Positions 1-6,261 of a stretch of DNA of 8,057 nucleotides are shown here, piece after piece; within the stretch, counting starts at the first letter, position 1; the number at the start of each line of letters is the position of its first letter. Below the pieces are notes generated by a model, which was not told the DNA's origin, made no database searches, and saw only the letters and a program-made list of their open reading frames with translations. The stretch comes from Desulfobacteraceae bacterium (GTDB lineage: Bacteria > Desulfobacterota > DSM-4660 > Desulfatiglandales > JALVMZ01). The DNA lies in the NCBI GenBank assembly GCA_027032655.1, contig JALVMZ010000658.1:1-8057 (forward strand). The letters are read 5' to 3'. The position numbers and the translations under genes are program-made.

Positions 1-87
1 ATTTATTGCGTTAAGGGCCTTGGGTCTGTTGAACTTCAGGACCCCAATTCCATCCTGAACCTCGAATATTATTGTTTCGTAATTCAT
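1..87 (-). CDS. Enoyl-CoA hydratase/isomerase (crotonase) family protein, N-terminal fragment
   Basis: Only the first 29 codons are present; the gene continues past the left edge. The peptide begins MNYETIIFEVQDG and ends in NRPKALNAIN. A short beta-strand pair followed by an (F/L)NRP-x-(A/K)-x-NA-(I/L) signature is the classic start of the crotonase fold. Members hydrate trans-2-enoyl-CoA to 3-hydroxyacyl-CoA in beta-oxidation, or run the reverse dehydration in butyrate formation, in the cytoplasm. The start ATG at 85-87 is preceded on the minus strand by AAGGAG with about 7 nt spacing. It lies 49 nt downstream of the thiolase stop with no hairpin between, so the two are probably co-transcribed and act on successive intermediates. 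Family assignment is firm for so short a piece; exact substrate (crotonyl-CoA or another acyl-CoA) cannot be told because the oxyanion-hole and catalytic Glu regions are outside the window. Confidence 0.85.
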   Translation of the reverse strand, partial: MNYETIIFEVQDGIGVLKFNRPKALNAIN

Positions 88-136
88 GTTTCACTCCTTT
101 TTTATTTAAGATGAACACAGAGATTAAGTGACATCC

Positions 137-1420
137 CTATACAAGCTCCACTACTGTTGCCATACCCTGTCCTCCACCTATGCAGAGGGCGGCGAGACCA
201 AGGGAATGCCCCCTTCTCTTCATTTCCATCAGAAGTGTAAGTATAATTCTCGCTCCTGTGCATCCAATGGGATGTCCTATGGAGATTCCGCTACCCAGTA
301 GATTTGTCTTTTCAATATCCAGGTTCAGCTCTTTCATGCACGCAATGGCCTGTGCAGCAAAGGCCTCATTTAACTCAATAAGGTCAAAATCATTCACTGT
401 TATTCCGAGGCGATCCATGACCTTTCTCACAGCAGGCACAGGCCCCAAACCCATGAATGCAGGATCAACCCCGCCCGAGGCATATGCCTTTATCCTGGCT
501 ATGGGTTTCAGTCCCAGATCCCGTGCCTTTTCATCTGACATAATAAGAAGTGCTGCTGCCGCATCATTAATTCCTGATGCATTTCCTGCTGTAACTGTTC
601 CGTCCTTTTTAAACGCAGGTCTTAGTTTTGCCATCTTCTCCACACTGGTATCCATGGGCCTTTCATCTGTATCAAATATTATGGGATCTCCCTTTCTCTG
701 CGGAACCTTAACTGGAACAATCTCCTCCTTAAATAGTCCATCTGCAATCGCCTTTCTGGCCCTCTGATGAGATAATGCCCCCAGTTCATCCTGCTCGGTC
801 CTTGAAATACCATACTGCTCAGCAATATTCTCTGCAGTTATTCCCATATGATATCCATAAAATATCTCCCATAGCCCATCAAATACCATGAGGTCAACCA
901 GATCCATATTGTTCATCCTTGCACCCCATCTTGCGGCAGGGACTGCATAGGGTATTCTGCTCATATTCTCCATGCCCCCGGCCAGGATGACCTCTGCCTC
1001 TCCTGCCCTGATTGCCTGGGCAGCAAGTGCAACTGCCTTCATTCCCGATGCACAGACCTTATTTACAGTAAAAGCATTGGTCTCCTTTGGGATACCTGCC
1101 CTTATCATGGACTGCCTTGCCACATTCTGACCCTGGCCTGCTCCTACCACATTACCCATGATCACCTCATCTATCTGAACAGGCTGGAGCCCATCATCAT
1201 AATCATAAAATCCCTTTTCCAGATCCACCATTCCCCTTCCTTTAAACATATCAGGTTCGAATCTGGTAACCGACTCTGTTGCCACGGGCCTGAGTCCCGC
1301 CCTTTTCAATGTCTCCTTTAATACCAGTGCCCCAAGGTCCACCACAGGTATATCCTTGAGGCTTCCACCAAAGGTTCCAACAGGTGTTCTTGCTCCTGAA
1401 ACTATTACTACATCTCCCAT
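137..1420 (-). CDS. Acetyl-CoA C-acetyltransferase (thiolase) with an internal insertion
   Basis: A 427-residue thiolase that would condense two acetyl-CoA to acetoacetyl-CoA or cleave 3-ketoacyl-CoA. Nucleophilic Cys123 lies in VNKVCASGMKA, the NEAF motif is at 351-354, the catalytic His383 in GHPIGCTGAR, and the second catalytic Cys413 in CIGGGQGMA, so all four active-site elements are intact. Bacterial enzymes of this type are usually about 390-395 residues. The excess is explained by roughly 35 extra residues at about 46-80, between GLRP and the VQIDEVIMG strand, which the neighbouring thiolase lacks. The ATG at 1418-1420 has GAGGAG upstream at good spacing and gives the canonical start MGDVVIVSGARTP. 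It lies between the second thiolase and the crotonase on the same strand, but a strong terminator precedes it, so its expression may be uncoupled from the upstream thiolase. Class is certain; chain-length preference is not visible. Confidence 0.96.
   Translation of the reverse strand: MGDVVIVSGARTPVGTFGGSLKDIPVVDLGALVLKETLKRAGLRPVATESVTRFEPDMFKGRGMVDLEKGFYDYDDGLQPVQIDEVIMGNVVGAGQGQNVARQSMIRAGIPKETNAFTVNKVCASGMKAVALAAQAIRAGEAEVILAGGMENMSRIPYAVPAARWGARMNNMDLVDLMVFDGLWEIFYGYHMGITAENIAEQYGISRTEQDELGALSHQRARKAIADGLFKEEIVPVKVPQRKGDPIIFDTDERPMDTSVEKMAKLRPAFKKDGTVTAGNASGINDAAAALLIMSDEKARDLGLKPIARIKAYASGGVDPAFMGLGPVPAVRKVMDRLGITVNDFDLIELNEAFAAQAIACMKELNLDIEKTNLLGSGISIGHPIGCTGARIILTLLMEMKRRGHSLGLAALCIGGGQGMATVVELV
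1181..1285 (-). other. About 35-codon insertion inside the thiolase at 137-1420
   Basis: Codons of about residues 46-80. Without them the protein would be 392 residues and align without a gap to the thiolase at 1483-2673 (AGLRP joined to VQIDEVIMG). The segment is acidic and aromatic (it contains FYDYDDG near its end), is in frame and keeps both flanks intact, so it looks like a structured surface loop rather than a frameshift. I recall similar longer loops at this spot in some deltaproteobacterial thiolases, but could not check this. Confidence 0.7.
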
Positions 1421-1446
1421 GATATTACTCCTCTCTGGATTTTTGT

Positions 1447-1476
1447 AAAAAATTAACGGGTCTTTTGACCCGTTAA
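1447..1476 (-). terminator. Rho-independent terminator after the upstream thiolase
   Basis: Perfect inverted repeat TTAACGGGTC / GACCCGTTAA (1453-1462 and 1467-1476) with a 4-nt loop. Read on the minus strand, the stem is followed directly by six T residues (complement of 1447-1452). It begins 6 nt past the stop codon of the thiolase ending at 1483. On the plus strand there is no T run after the stem, so it is directional, acting on leftward transcription. Confidence 0.88.
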
Positions 1477-1482
1477 AATAAC

Positions 1483-2673
1483 CTAATCTTCGTTATAGAT
1501 AACAAGGGTTACTGCCTCCCCTCCACCAAGGCAAAGAGAGGCCTGTCCAACCTTTGCCCCTGTGTCCTTCATTGCATATATAAGGGTGGTAAGCACCCTT
1601 GCACCACTTGCCCCAATGGGATGCCCTAAGGCCACTGAACCTCCCCTGATATTTACCTTTCCTGGATCAATTCCCAGTTCTCTGTTTATGGCCACGGATG
1701 ATGAACTGAAGGCCTCATTTATCTCATGAAGCTCCACATCTTCCACTTTCAATCCATCCTTTTCAAGCACTCTGGGAATGGAATATATTGGTGCAACAAG
1801 CACATATTTCATATCAATACCTGCTGAGCCCTGAGCACCAGTCCTTACCATTGGTTTACATCCGAGGGAATCAGCCTTTTCCCTTGCCATAAGGACCACT
1901 GCAGAGGCACCATCACTTATTTTGGAGGCATTCCCTGCAGTTACCTTTCCATCCTTCTTGAATGCAGGTCTGAGTCTTGCAAGGGCCTCAGGACTTGTCC
2001 TGGGCTCTCTAAGGGGAACTTCATCTGTATCAAATATAATGGGTTCCCCCTTTCTCTGAGGGACAGTAACGGGCACTATCTCCTGTTTAAATTTGCCCTC
2101 CTCTATGGCCTTCCATGCCTTCTGATAGGAATTATATGCAAATTCATCCATGTCTTCTCTGGAAATTCCATATTTTTCAGCAACCAGCTCTGCACTCATT
2201 CCCATATGAAAATCATTTACATGGTCCCAGAGACCATCATGAACCATCCCATCAATGACCTTTGCATTATTCATACGATAGCCTGTTCTCGCCTTCTCAA
2301 GCATATAAGGACAGAGGTTCATATTTTCCATTCCACCTGCTACCACCACATCTGCATCTCCGCATTTTATAGCCTGAATACCCAGCATGACCGCCTTAAG
2401 GCCAGAACCACATACCTTATTTACCGTAATTGCTCCCACATCCCATGGGAGACCTGCCCTGACCATGGCCTGCCTTGAAGGATTCTGGCCCAGCCCATGA
2501 GGGAGCACACACCCCATAATCACCTCATCCACATCATTTTTTGATATGCCCGCCCTATTGATTGCCTCTGTAATAACCAGGGCCCCAAGATCCAGTGCAG
2601 AGACAGTGCTCAGTGTTCCTGCAAAATCACCAATGGGTGTCCTGCAGGCACTAACTATCACAACATCTCTCAT
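1483..2673 (-). CDS. Acetyl-CoA C-acetyltransferase (thiolase), second copy
   Basis: A 396-residue thiolase of normal length, clearly paralogous to its neighbour; both share VPQRKG-(D/E)-PIIFDTDE. Nucleophile Cys88 is in VNKVCGSGLKA, NEAF is at 319-322, His351 in GHPIGASGAR, and Cys381 in CLGGGEAV. The C-terminal loop reads GGGEA rather than the usual GGGQG/GGGMG, and NEAF is followed by four serines where NEAFAAQ is typical, so substrate choice may differ from the other copy. An in-frame ATG at 2709 would add 12 residues (reading DFFLIQWRYEL), but the start at 2671-2673 is preferred: it gives the family N-terminus MRDVVIVSACRTP and has GGAGGT eight bases upstream. It is the first gene of the leftward operon, expressed from the 2674-2896 gap, and is closely followed by a strong terminator. 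Function: thiolytic cleavage or Claisen condensation of short 3-ketoacyl-CoA in the cytoplasm. Confidence 0.95.
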   Translation of the reverse strand: MRDVVIVSACRTPIGDFAGTLSTVSALDLGALVITEAINRAGISKNDVDEVIMGCVLPHGLGQNPSRQAMVRAGLPWDVGAITVNKVCGSGLKAVMLGIQAIKCGDADVVVAGGMENMNLCPYMLEKARTGYRMNNAKVIDGMVHDGLWDHVNDFHMGMSAELVAEKYGISREDMDEFAYNSYQKAWKAIEEGKFKQEIVPVTVPQRKGEPIIFDTDEVPLREPRTSPEALARLRPAFKKDGKVTAGNASKISDGASAVVLMAREKADSLGCKPMVRTGAQGSAGIDMKYVLVAPIYSIPRVLEKDGLKVEDVELHEINEAFSSSSVAINRELGIDPGKVNIRGGSVALGHPIGASGARVLTTLIYAMKDTGAKVGQASLCLGGGEAVTLVIYNED

Positions 2674-2681
2674 CAATTCAT

Positions 2682-2687
2682 ACCTCC
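2682..2687 (-). promoter_or_regulatory. Ribosome binding site fixing the start of the second thiolase
   Basis: GGAGGT on the minus strand, 8 nt before the ATG at 2671-2673. It lies inside the longer reading frame that begins at 2709, which argues that the upstream ATG is not used. Confidence 0.8.
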
Positions 2688-2717
2688 ATTGAATTAAGAA
2701 AAAATCCAAGGTTTATG

Positions 2718-2747
2718 AATATATATGTTAAATGATTGTTAAGTCAA
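2718..2747 (-). promoter_or_regulatory. Candidate sigma-70 promoter for the thiolase operon
   Basis: On the minus strand TTGACT (2742-2747) is followed after 18 nt by TATATT (2718-2723), or after 16 nt by TATATA (2720-2725). Transcription would begin near 2712, giving a leader of about 40 nt before the thiolase ATG. The assignment rests on consensus similarity alone. Confidence 0.5.
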
Positions 2748-2772
2748 GACAAATACGATAAGGAAATACCTG

Positions 2773-2788
2773 CGTGATTCAGATCACC
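2773..2788. promoter_or_regulatory. CRP-like operator in the divergent thiolase/dehydrogenase gap
   Basis: The sequence CGTGATTCAGATCACC holds the perfect inverted repeat GTGAT-N4-ATCAC, i.e. GTGA-N6-TCAC, the spacing and half-site of CRP-type regulators (consensus TGTGA-N6-TCACA). Only the outermost T/A pair is replaced. FNR-type sites would read TTGAT-N4-ATCAA, so the GTGA half-site favours a CRP-type protein. The centre is about 68 nt upstream of the presumed thiolase start and about 77 nt upstream of the presumed dehydrogenase start, compatible with activation of either. Confidence 0.5.
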
Positions 2789-2823
2789 TATGTTACTGAA
2801 AAAAGGATTCTTTTTAATAAAAT

Positions 2824-2850
2824 TTGACATTTTATAAATATCCAGATAAT
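2824..2850 (+). promoter_or_regulatory. Candidate promoter for the YdfG-type dehydrogenase operon
   Basis: A perfect TTGACA at 2824-2829 is followed by GATAAT at 2845-2850 with a short 15-nt spacer, or by the poorer TAATTT at 2847-2852 with 17 nt. Transcription would begin around 2857, about 40 nt before the ATG at 2897. The -35 box is ideal; the -10 assignment is uncertain. Confidence 0.45.
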
Positions 2851-2896
2851 TTTCTTTTTTATATTCCTCTAAGACATCAGGCCCGGGAGGTTTAAT

Positions 2897-3658
2897 ATGA
2901 AAACTGTATTTATTACTGGTGCCTCATCAGGGTTCGGTGAGAGTTGTGCAAGGGTATTTTATCAAAATGGATGGAGATTGATCCTCTGCGATAGAAGAAA
3001 ACAGAGGCTTGAAAAACTAAAGGATGAACTTGGAGGCAATGAAGATATATTAATATTGAGCCTGGATGTAAGGGAAAAGGAGAATTTAAAAAAGGCCATT
3101 GATGGGCTTAAAGCACCGTTTGATAAAGTCAATGTGCTTATAAATAATGCAGGTCTCGCACTTGGTATGGAGCCTGCACATGAAGCCAGTTTAGATGACT
3201 GGGAGCAGATGATTGACACCAATATAAAGGGCCTTATCTATTGCACCCGATATCTACTGCCAAAGATGGTTCAAAGGAATATCGGGCATATTATTAATAT
3301 AGGCTCCATAGCAGGAACATGGCCATATCCGGGTGGTAATGTATATGGTGCAACCAAGTCATTTGTAAAGCAGTTTTCAAATAATCTCAGGTGTGATCTT
3401 ATTGGCACAAATATCAGAGTGAGCAATATTGAACCAGGTCTTGCAAAGACAGAATTTTCCATTGTTCGATTTAAAGGAGACAGAGAAAAGGCTGATAAGT
3501 TATATGAAGGAACAAAACCATTAACCGGGGAAGACATCGCAAATATTGTTTACTGGGTGGCAACCCAACCTGAGCATGTCAATATAAACAGGGTAGAAGT
3601 GATGCCTGTATGTCAGGCATGGGCATCATTTGCCATACACAGGGAGAAGGAAAACTAA
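2897..3658 (+). CDS. ydfG: YdfG-type NADP-dependent 3-hydroxy-acid dehydrogenase (short-chain dehydrogenase)
   Basis: A 253-residue classical SDR. The Rossmann motif TGASSGFG is at 7-14, an Arg pair at 33-34 after the second strand favours NADP(H), NNAG is at 83-86, and the catalytic triad is Ser137, Tyr150 and Lys154 in YGATK. Long blocks match what I recall of E. coli YdfG: LALGMEPAH, WEQMIDTN-KGL, GHIINIGS-AG-WPY, GGNVYGATK, and a C-terminal HVNIN followed by VMPV. YdfG oxidises L-allo-threonine, serine and 3-hydroxy acids and reduces malonic semialdehyde to 3-hydroxypropionate with NADPH. GGGAGG six bases before the ATG fixes the start. It is the first gene of a rightward cluster and diverges from the thiolase operon; a link with 3-carbon acid or amino-acid catabolism is possible but not shown. 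An acetoacetyl-CoA reductase role is less likely given the YdfG-specific blocks. Confidence 0.9.
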   Translation: MKTVFITGASSGFGESCARVFYQNGWRLILCDRRKQRLEKLKDELGGNEDILILSLDVREKENLKKAIDGLKAPFDKVNVLINNAGLALGMEPAHEASLDDWEQMIDTNIKGLIYCTRYLLPKMVQRNIGHIINIGSIAGTWPYPGGNVYGATKSFVKQFSNNLRCDLIGTNIRVSNIEPGLAKTEFSIVRFKGDREKADKLYEGTKPLTGEDIANIVYWVATQPEHVNINRVEVMPVCQAWASFAIHREKEN

Positions 3659-3750
3659 TCAATATTGCTTATGTTTTTTAATGATGAAAAAGAAAGCAAG
3701 AAACATTTTTTGAGAAGCTTTCAGCATCTTAAATGAGAACAAGGACTGGT

Positions 3751-4491
3751 ATGAAAATAAAAGGAATCGGATTTGACCTTTTTAATACACTTATTATGAC
3801 AGAGCCATCAGCACTAAAAAAAGCAATGGAAAGACTCCTGGGTAGTCTGAATGATAATGGGTTGAACATTAATAAAGATGAGTTCATGGGATTTTATAAA
3901 GAATCAGCCAGGTATTTTATTAAAAAGGCAGATGAAACTGGTATTGAAACCCATAATAGATTCTGGATAAGTGATGCATTAAGAAAAATGGGCATTTTCA
4001 TTGAACCCAATGATTCAATTATTAATAGAGGGGTTGAGGCATATTTTTCAGCCTTTTATGATAACTGTCATCTGGTGCCAGGAACAAGGGATATGCTTGA
4101 GAGAATAAGCAAAACACACACATTAGGCCTGGTCTCAAATTTTACCCATGCACCAGCAGCCATGAAATTAATGGAGCATCTGGATATATCCAGATACTTT
4201 CAGGTAACAGTGATATCTGGAGAGGTTGGATACAGAAAACCGAATCCCCTTATTTTCAGGATATTTATTAATACATTAAACATAGATCCTCAATATATGA
4301 TATATGTAGGAGATGACCCTATGCATGATATACAGGGTGCAATGGGGGCAGGTATCATGCCAGTATGGATGACCTATGTCCGGGACAATAACCTTCAATT
4401 CATTCCAGGATATGTCAGGTCCCGGAATGAGATTGTAAGTGAAGAAGTGCCAAGAATCTCAACCTGGGAACAGTTATTTGAGATCATTTAA
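3751..4491 (+). CDS. HAD-superfamily hydrolase with atypical first motif
   Basis: A 246-residue HAD-fold protein. Motif I is GFDLFNTL with nucleophile Asp9; motif II is LVSN with Ser129; motif III is YRKPNP with Lys163; motif IV is YVGDDPMHD with Asp188, Asp189 and Asp193. A helical cap of the C1 type fills about residues 16-105. Most HAD phosphatases have DxD in motif I, the second Asp acting as general acid/base. Here that position is Phe11, as in haloacid dehalogenases and some HDHD3-like proteins, so phosphatase activity is uncertain. An in-frame ATG at 3733 would add six residues, but has no ribosome site; AAGGA lies 5 nt before the ATG at 3751, so I choose that one. It follows the dehydrogenase by 92 nt and precedes the metallo-hydrolase by 15 nt, so probably one transcript with the latter. 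Substrate unknown. Confidence 0.88.
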   Translation: MKIKGIGFDLFNTLIMTEPSALKKAMERLLGSLNDNGLNINKDEFMGFYKESARYFIKKADETGIETHNRFWISDALRKMGIFIEPNDSIINRGVEAYFSAFYDNCHLVPGTRDMLERISKTHTLGLVSNFTHAPAAMKLMEHLDISRYFQVTVISGEVGYRKPNPLIFRIFINTLNIDPQYMIYVGDDPMHDIQGAMGAGIMPVWMTYVRDNNLQFIPGYVRSRNEIVSEEVPRISTWEQLFEII

Positions 4492-4506
4492 TGGGTGATG
4501 TGAACC

Positions 4507-5433
4507 ATGAAACTTACATTTCTTGGAACAGGCGGTGCGTGGGGTGTGCCTGAATTGAACTGCCAGTGCTTCATATGTCAGGAGATGAGGAAACTGGGCG
4601 AAAAAAGGGACAGAAGCGCCTTACTTTTCTCAGGCTCAAAAAATCTACTTATTGATTGCGGCCCTGATATAAGGAATCAATTAATGAGAAATAATATTGA
4701 CAGGATTGATGGAATATTGATCACCCACGAACATGGAGACCATTTCATTGGGCTTGATGATATCCTGGCATACAAGCGAAATGCGCCAAGGGATAATTTC
4801 AGCCCCATCCCTTTATTTGTTACTCATAAGAGCTGGGATATGATAGGAAAGCGTTTTTCATACTTAGAGGATATGGGACTAATAGAAGTAAAGAAGATTA
4901 AAGCAGGTGAAGAATTCGTTTTCCATGAGTTCGATATCCTGCCGTTCAAGACATATCATGGAGAGTTTGCAAAGGGCTCTGTGGGATTTATTATCTCTTT
5001 TAATGGACAAAATAAAAAGAGGATAAGGCTTGTATATACCTCTGATTTTCTGGATATACCCGATTTTCACCAAGAATTGCTTGAGCCAGAATATCTTATA
5101 ATTCAATCCTTCTGGTTAAATGAACCTGAAATAAACAGGGCAAATCATATGAGCTTTCAAAGGGCAATGGACTTTATTGAGAAATTCAGCCCTAAAGGAG
5201 AGACCTTTCTTATCCATATCGGTGATGCAGATATGGTTCCCAATGATCCTGCAAATATTAATGCAAAGAAATATAAACCAAAATCCCCCCTCAAGACTCC
5301 CAACAGGAAAGAGCCATATCCCATTCCTTTGAATCATATCCAGTGGCAGGAGACCATAGACAGGATAGTTAATGATTACAGACTCGGATTTAAAATAACT
5401 GTCTCAAAGGATGACATGATAATCAATCTCTAA
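4507..5433 (+). CDS. PhnP-like metallo-beta-lactamase-fold hydrolase
   Basis: A 308-residue MBL-fold protein. It opens with GTGGAWGVP (7-15) and the C-x-C-x2-C cluster Cys19, Cys21, Cys24, at the spacing seen in PhnP. The dinuclear metal motif HEHGDH (74-79) follows, with His151, Asp180 and His237 as likely remaining ligands. PhnP is a cyclic phosphodiesterase of the carbon-phosphorus lyase pathway; no other phn gene is in the window, so this is better called PhnP-like (the same fold also includes PqqB-type proteins). Compared with PhnP (about 250 residues, by recall) it has an extra stretch of about 50 residues near 241-290, rich in Pro, Lys and Asn. The start ATG gives the family N-terminus MKLTFLGTGG; the ribosome site is weak (GGTG), and 15 nt separate it from the HAD gene, so translational coupling is plausible. 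It ends 11 bp inside the convergent methyltransferase gene. Substrate unknown. Confidence 0.88.
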   Translation: MKLTFLGTGGAWGVPELNCQCFICQEMRKLGEKRDRSALLFSGSKNLLIDCGPDIRNQLMRNNIDRIDGILITHEHGDHFIGLDDILAYKRNAPRDNFSPIPLFVTHKSWDMIGKRFSYLEDMGLIEVKKIKAGEEFVFHEFDILPFKTYHGEFAKGSVGFIISFNGQNKKRIRLVYTSDFLDIPDFHQELLEPEYLIIQSFWLNEPEINRANHMSFQRAMDFIEKFSPKGETFLIHIGDADMVPNDPANINAKKYKPKSPLKTPNRKEPYPIPLNHIQWQETIDRIVNDYRLGFKITVSKDDMIINL

Positions 5434-6238
5434 CATGTAAATTTTTATTGGATTGTGCATCCTTTTTCACCTTTTCCGCATACCAGTCTATCTGTCTGCA
5501 TATCCCTCTTATTATCCTCACATCCCTTGCCCGCAGGGGAAATCGTGATAGCATTCTTCTTATATTCAACATCCAGTGCTCCGGGTTCTGGGGATTAATA
5601 AACCCTATCTTTGTCAGCACATCCTTTAAGTGAGCATACATTCCCTCCAGCTCAAATCTATTTGCCATCCTGGGGAATGCCCTATCCAATGGTCCCCTTT
5701 GTGCCAGAAATATCTCATAGCATATAACCATCACTGAATGGGCAAGATTAAGGGATGAGAAATCAGATGTGGGAATCCTTACTATTGTGTGACAGTATCT
5801 GAGATGCTCATTCGTGAGGCCCTTATCCTCTCTGCCAAATAGTATAGCTATACGGTTATTTTGAGATATGGGGACAAGCTGTCTTGCAAGCTCTCTTGGT
5901 TCAACCATTGCGGGTCTTCGTGCCCCGATCCTTGCAGTGGTTCCCACTATAAACTGGAAACCTCCTATCGCCTCCAAGAAATCATCATAGACCTCCATAT
6001 CCTCAATAATATCAACTGCCATTCCTGTTGCCATCTTCAGTATTCTGGTAAGGTCACAGTTCTTGGGATTTACTAACAAAAGACGCCTTAGCCCCATGTT
6101 TCTCATTGCACGGGCTGAGGCGCCTATGTTTTCAGGAATCTGGGGTTCCACCAGGACAATGAATATATTATCCAGAACAAGATACTCTTTTTTGTTTTCC
6201 CCCTGTTTAAATATTTCAGGAAAGTGATCTAATTCCAC
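5423..6238 (-). CDS. trmJ: TrmJ-type tRNA 2'-O-methyltransferase (SPOUT superfamily)
   Basis: A 271-residue protein with a SpoU/TrmH-type knotted SPOUT domain: motif 1 PENIGASARAMRNMGL at 35-50, motif 2 ILFGREDKGL at 132-141, and motif 3 IPTSDFSSLNLAHSV at 155-169. A helical C-terminal extension at about 185-255 is characteristic of TrmJ. TrmJ uses S-adenosylmethionine to methylate the ribose 2'-OH of C/U at position 32 in the tRNA anticodon loop. The start is GTG (6236-6238), with AGGAG about 10 nt upstream. No ATG, GTG or TTG follows until Val30 inside the first strand, so the GTG is forced and the protein carries about 22 residues before LDNIFIVLVEP, where TrmJ proteins often begin. The gene is 23 nt after the RNase Z-like gene and is the last of its operon; its stop overlaps the end of the convergent PhnP-like gene. 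Confidence 0.92.
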   Translation of the reverse strand: MELDHFPEIFKQGENKKEYLVLDNIFIVLVEPQIPENIGASARAMRNMGLRRLLLVNPKNCDLTRILKMATGMAVDIIEDMEVYDDFLEAIGGFQFIVGTTARIGARRPAMVEPRELARQLVPISQNNRIAILFGREDKGLTNEHLRYCHTIVRIPTSDFSSLNLAHSVMVICYEIFLAQRGPLDRAFPRMANRFELEGMYAHLKDVLTKIGFINPQNPEHWMLNIRRMLSRFPLRARDVRIIRGICRQIDWYAEKVKKDAQSNKNLHVRD

Positions 6239-6261
6239 AAAGAATGGTCTCCTGAATCTCC

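Noticed and set aside
180..767. Plus-strand open frame of 195 codons opposite the first thiolase
   Set aside because: It is antisense to a thiolase with full catalytic motifs, has no recognisable domain and has a composition typical of a shadow frame.
2206..2478. Plus-strand 90-codon frame opposite the second thiolase
   Set aside because: Antisense to a well-supported gene, with no ribosome site or family features.
2674..2709. Twelve-residue N-terminal extension of the second thiolase
   Set aside because: The extension does not fit the thiolase N-terminus, has no ribosome site, and would place the strong GGAGGT site within coding sequence.
2800..2815. AAAAAG-GATT-CTTTTT inverted repeat upstream of the dehydrogenase
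   Set aside because: Six A/T-rich pairs with a T run could mimic a terminator, but it lies in a promoter region with no upstream plus-strand gene to terminate; probably chance in AT-rich DNA.
5450..5467. GGAT-TGTGC-ATCC followed by five Ts, as a terminator for the PhnP-like operon
   Set aside because: The stem is only 4 bp and half A/T, too weak to call; it also lies inside trmJ.
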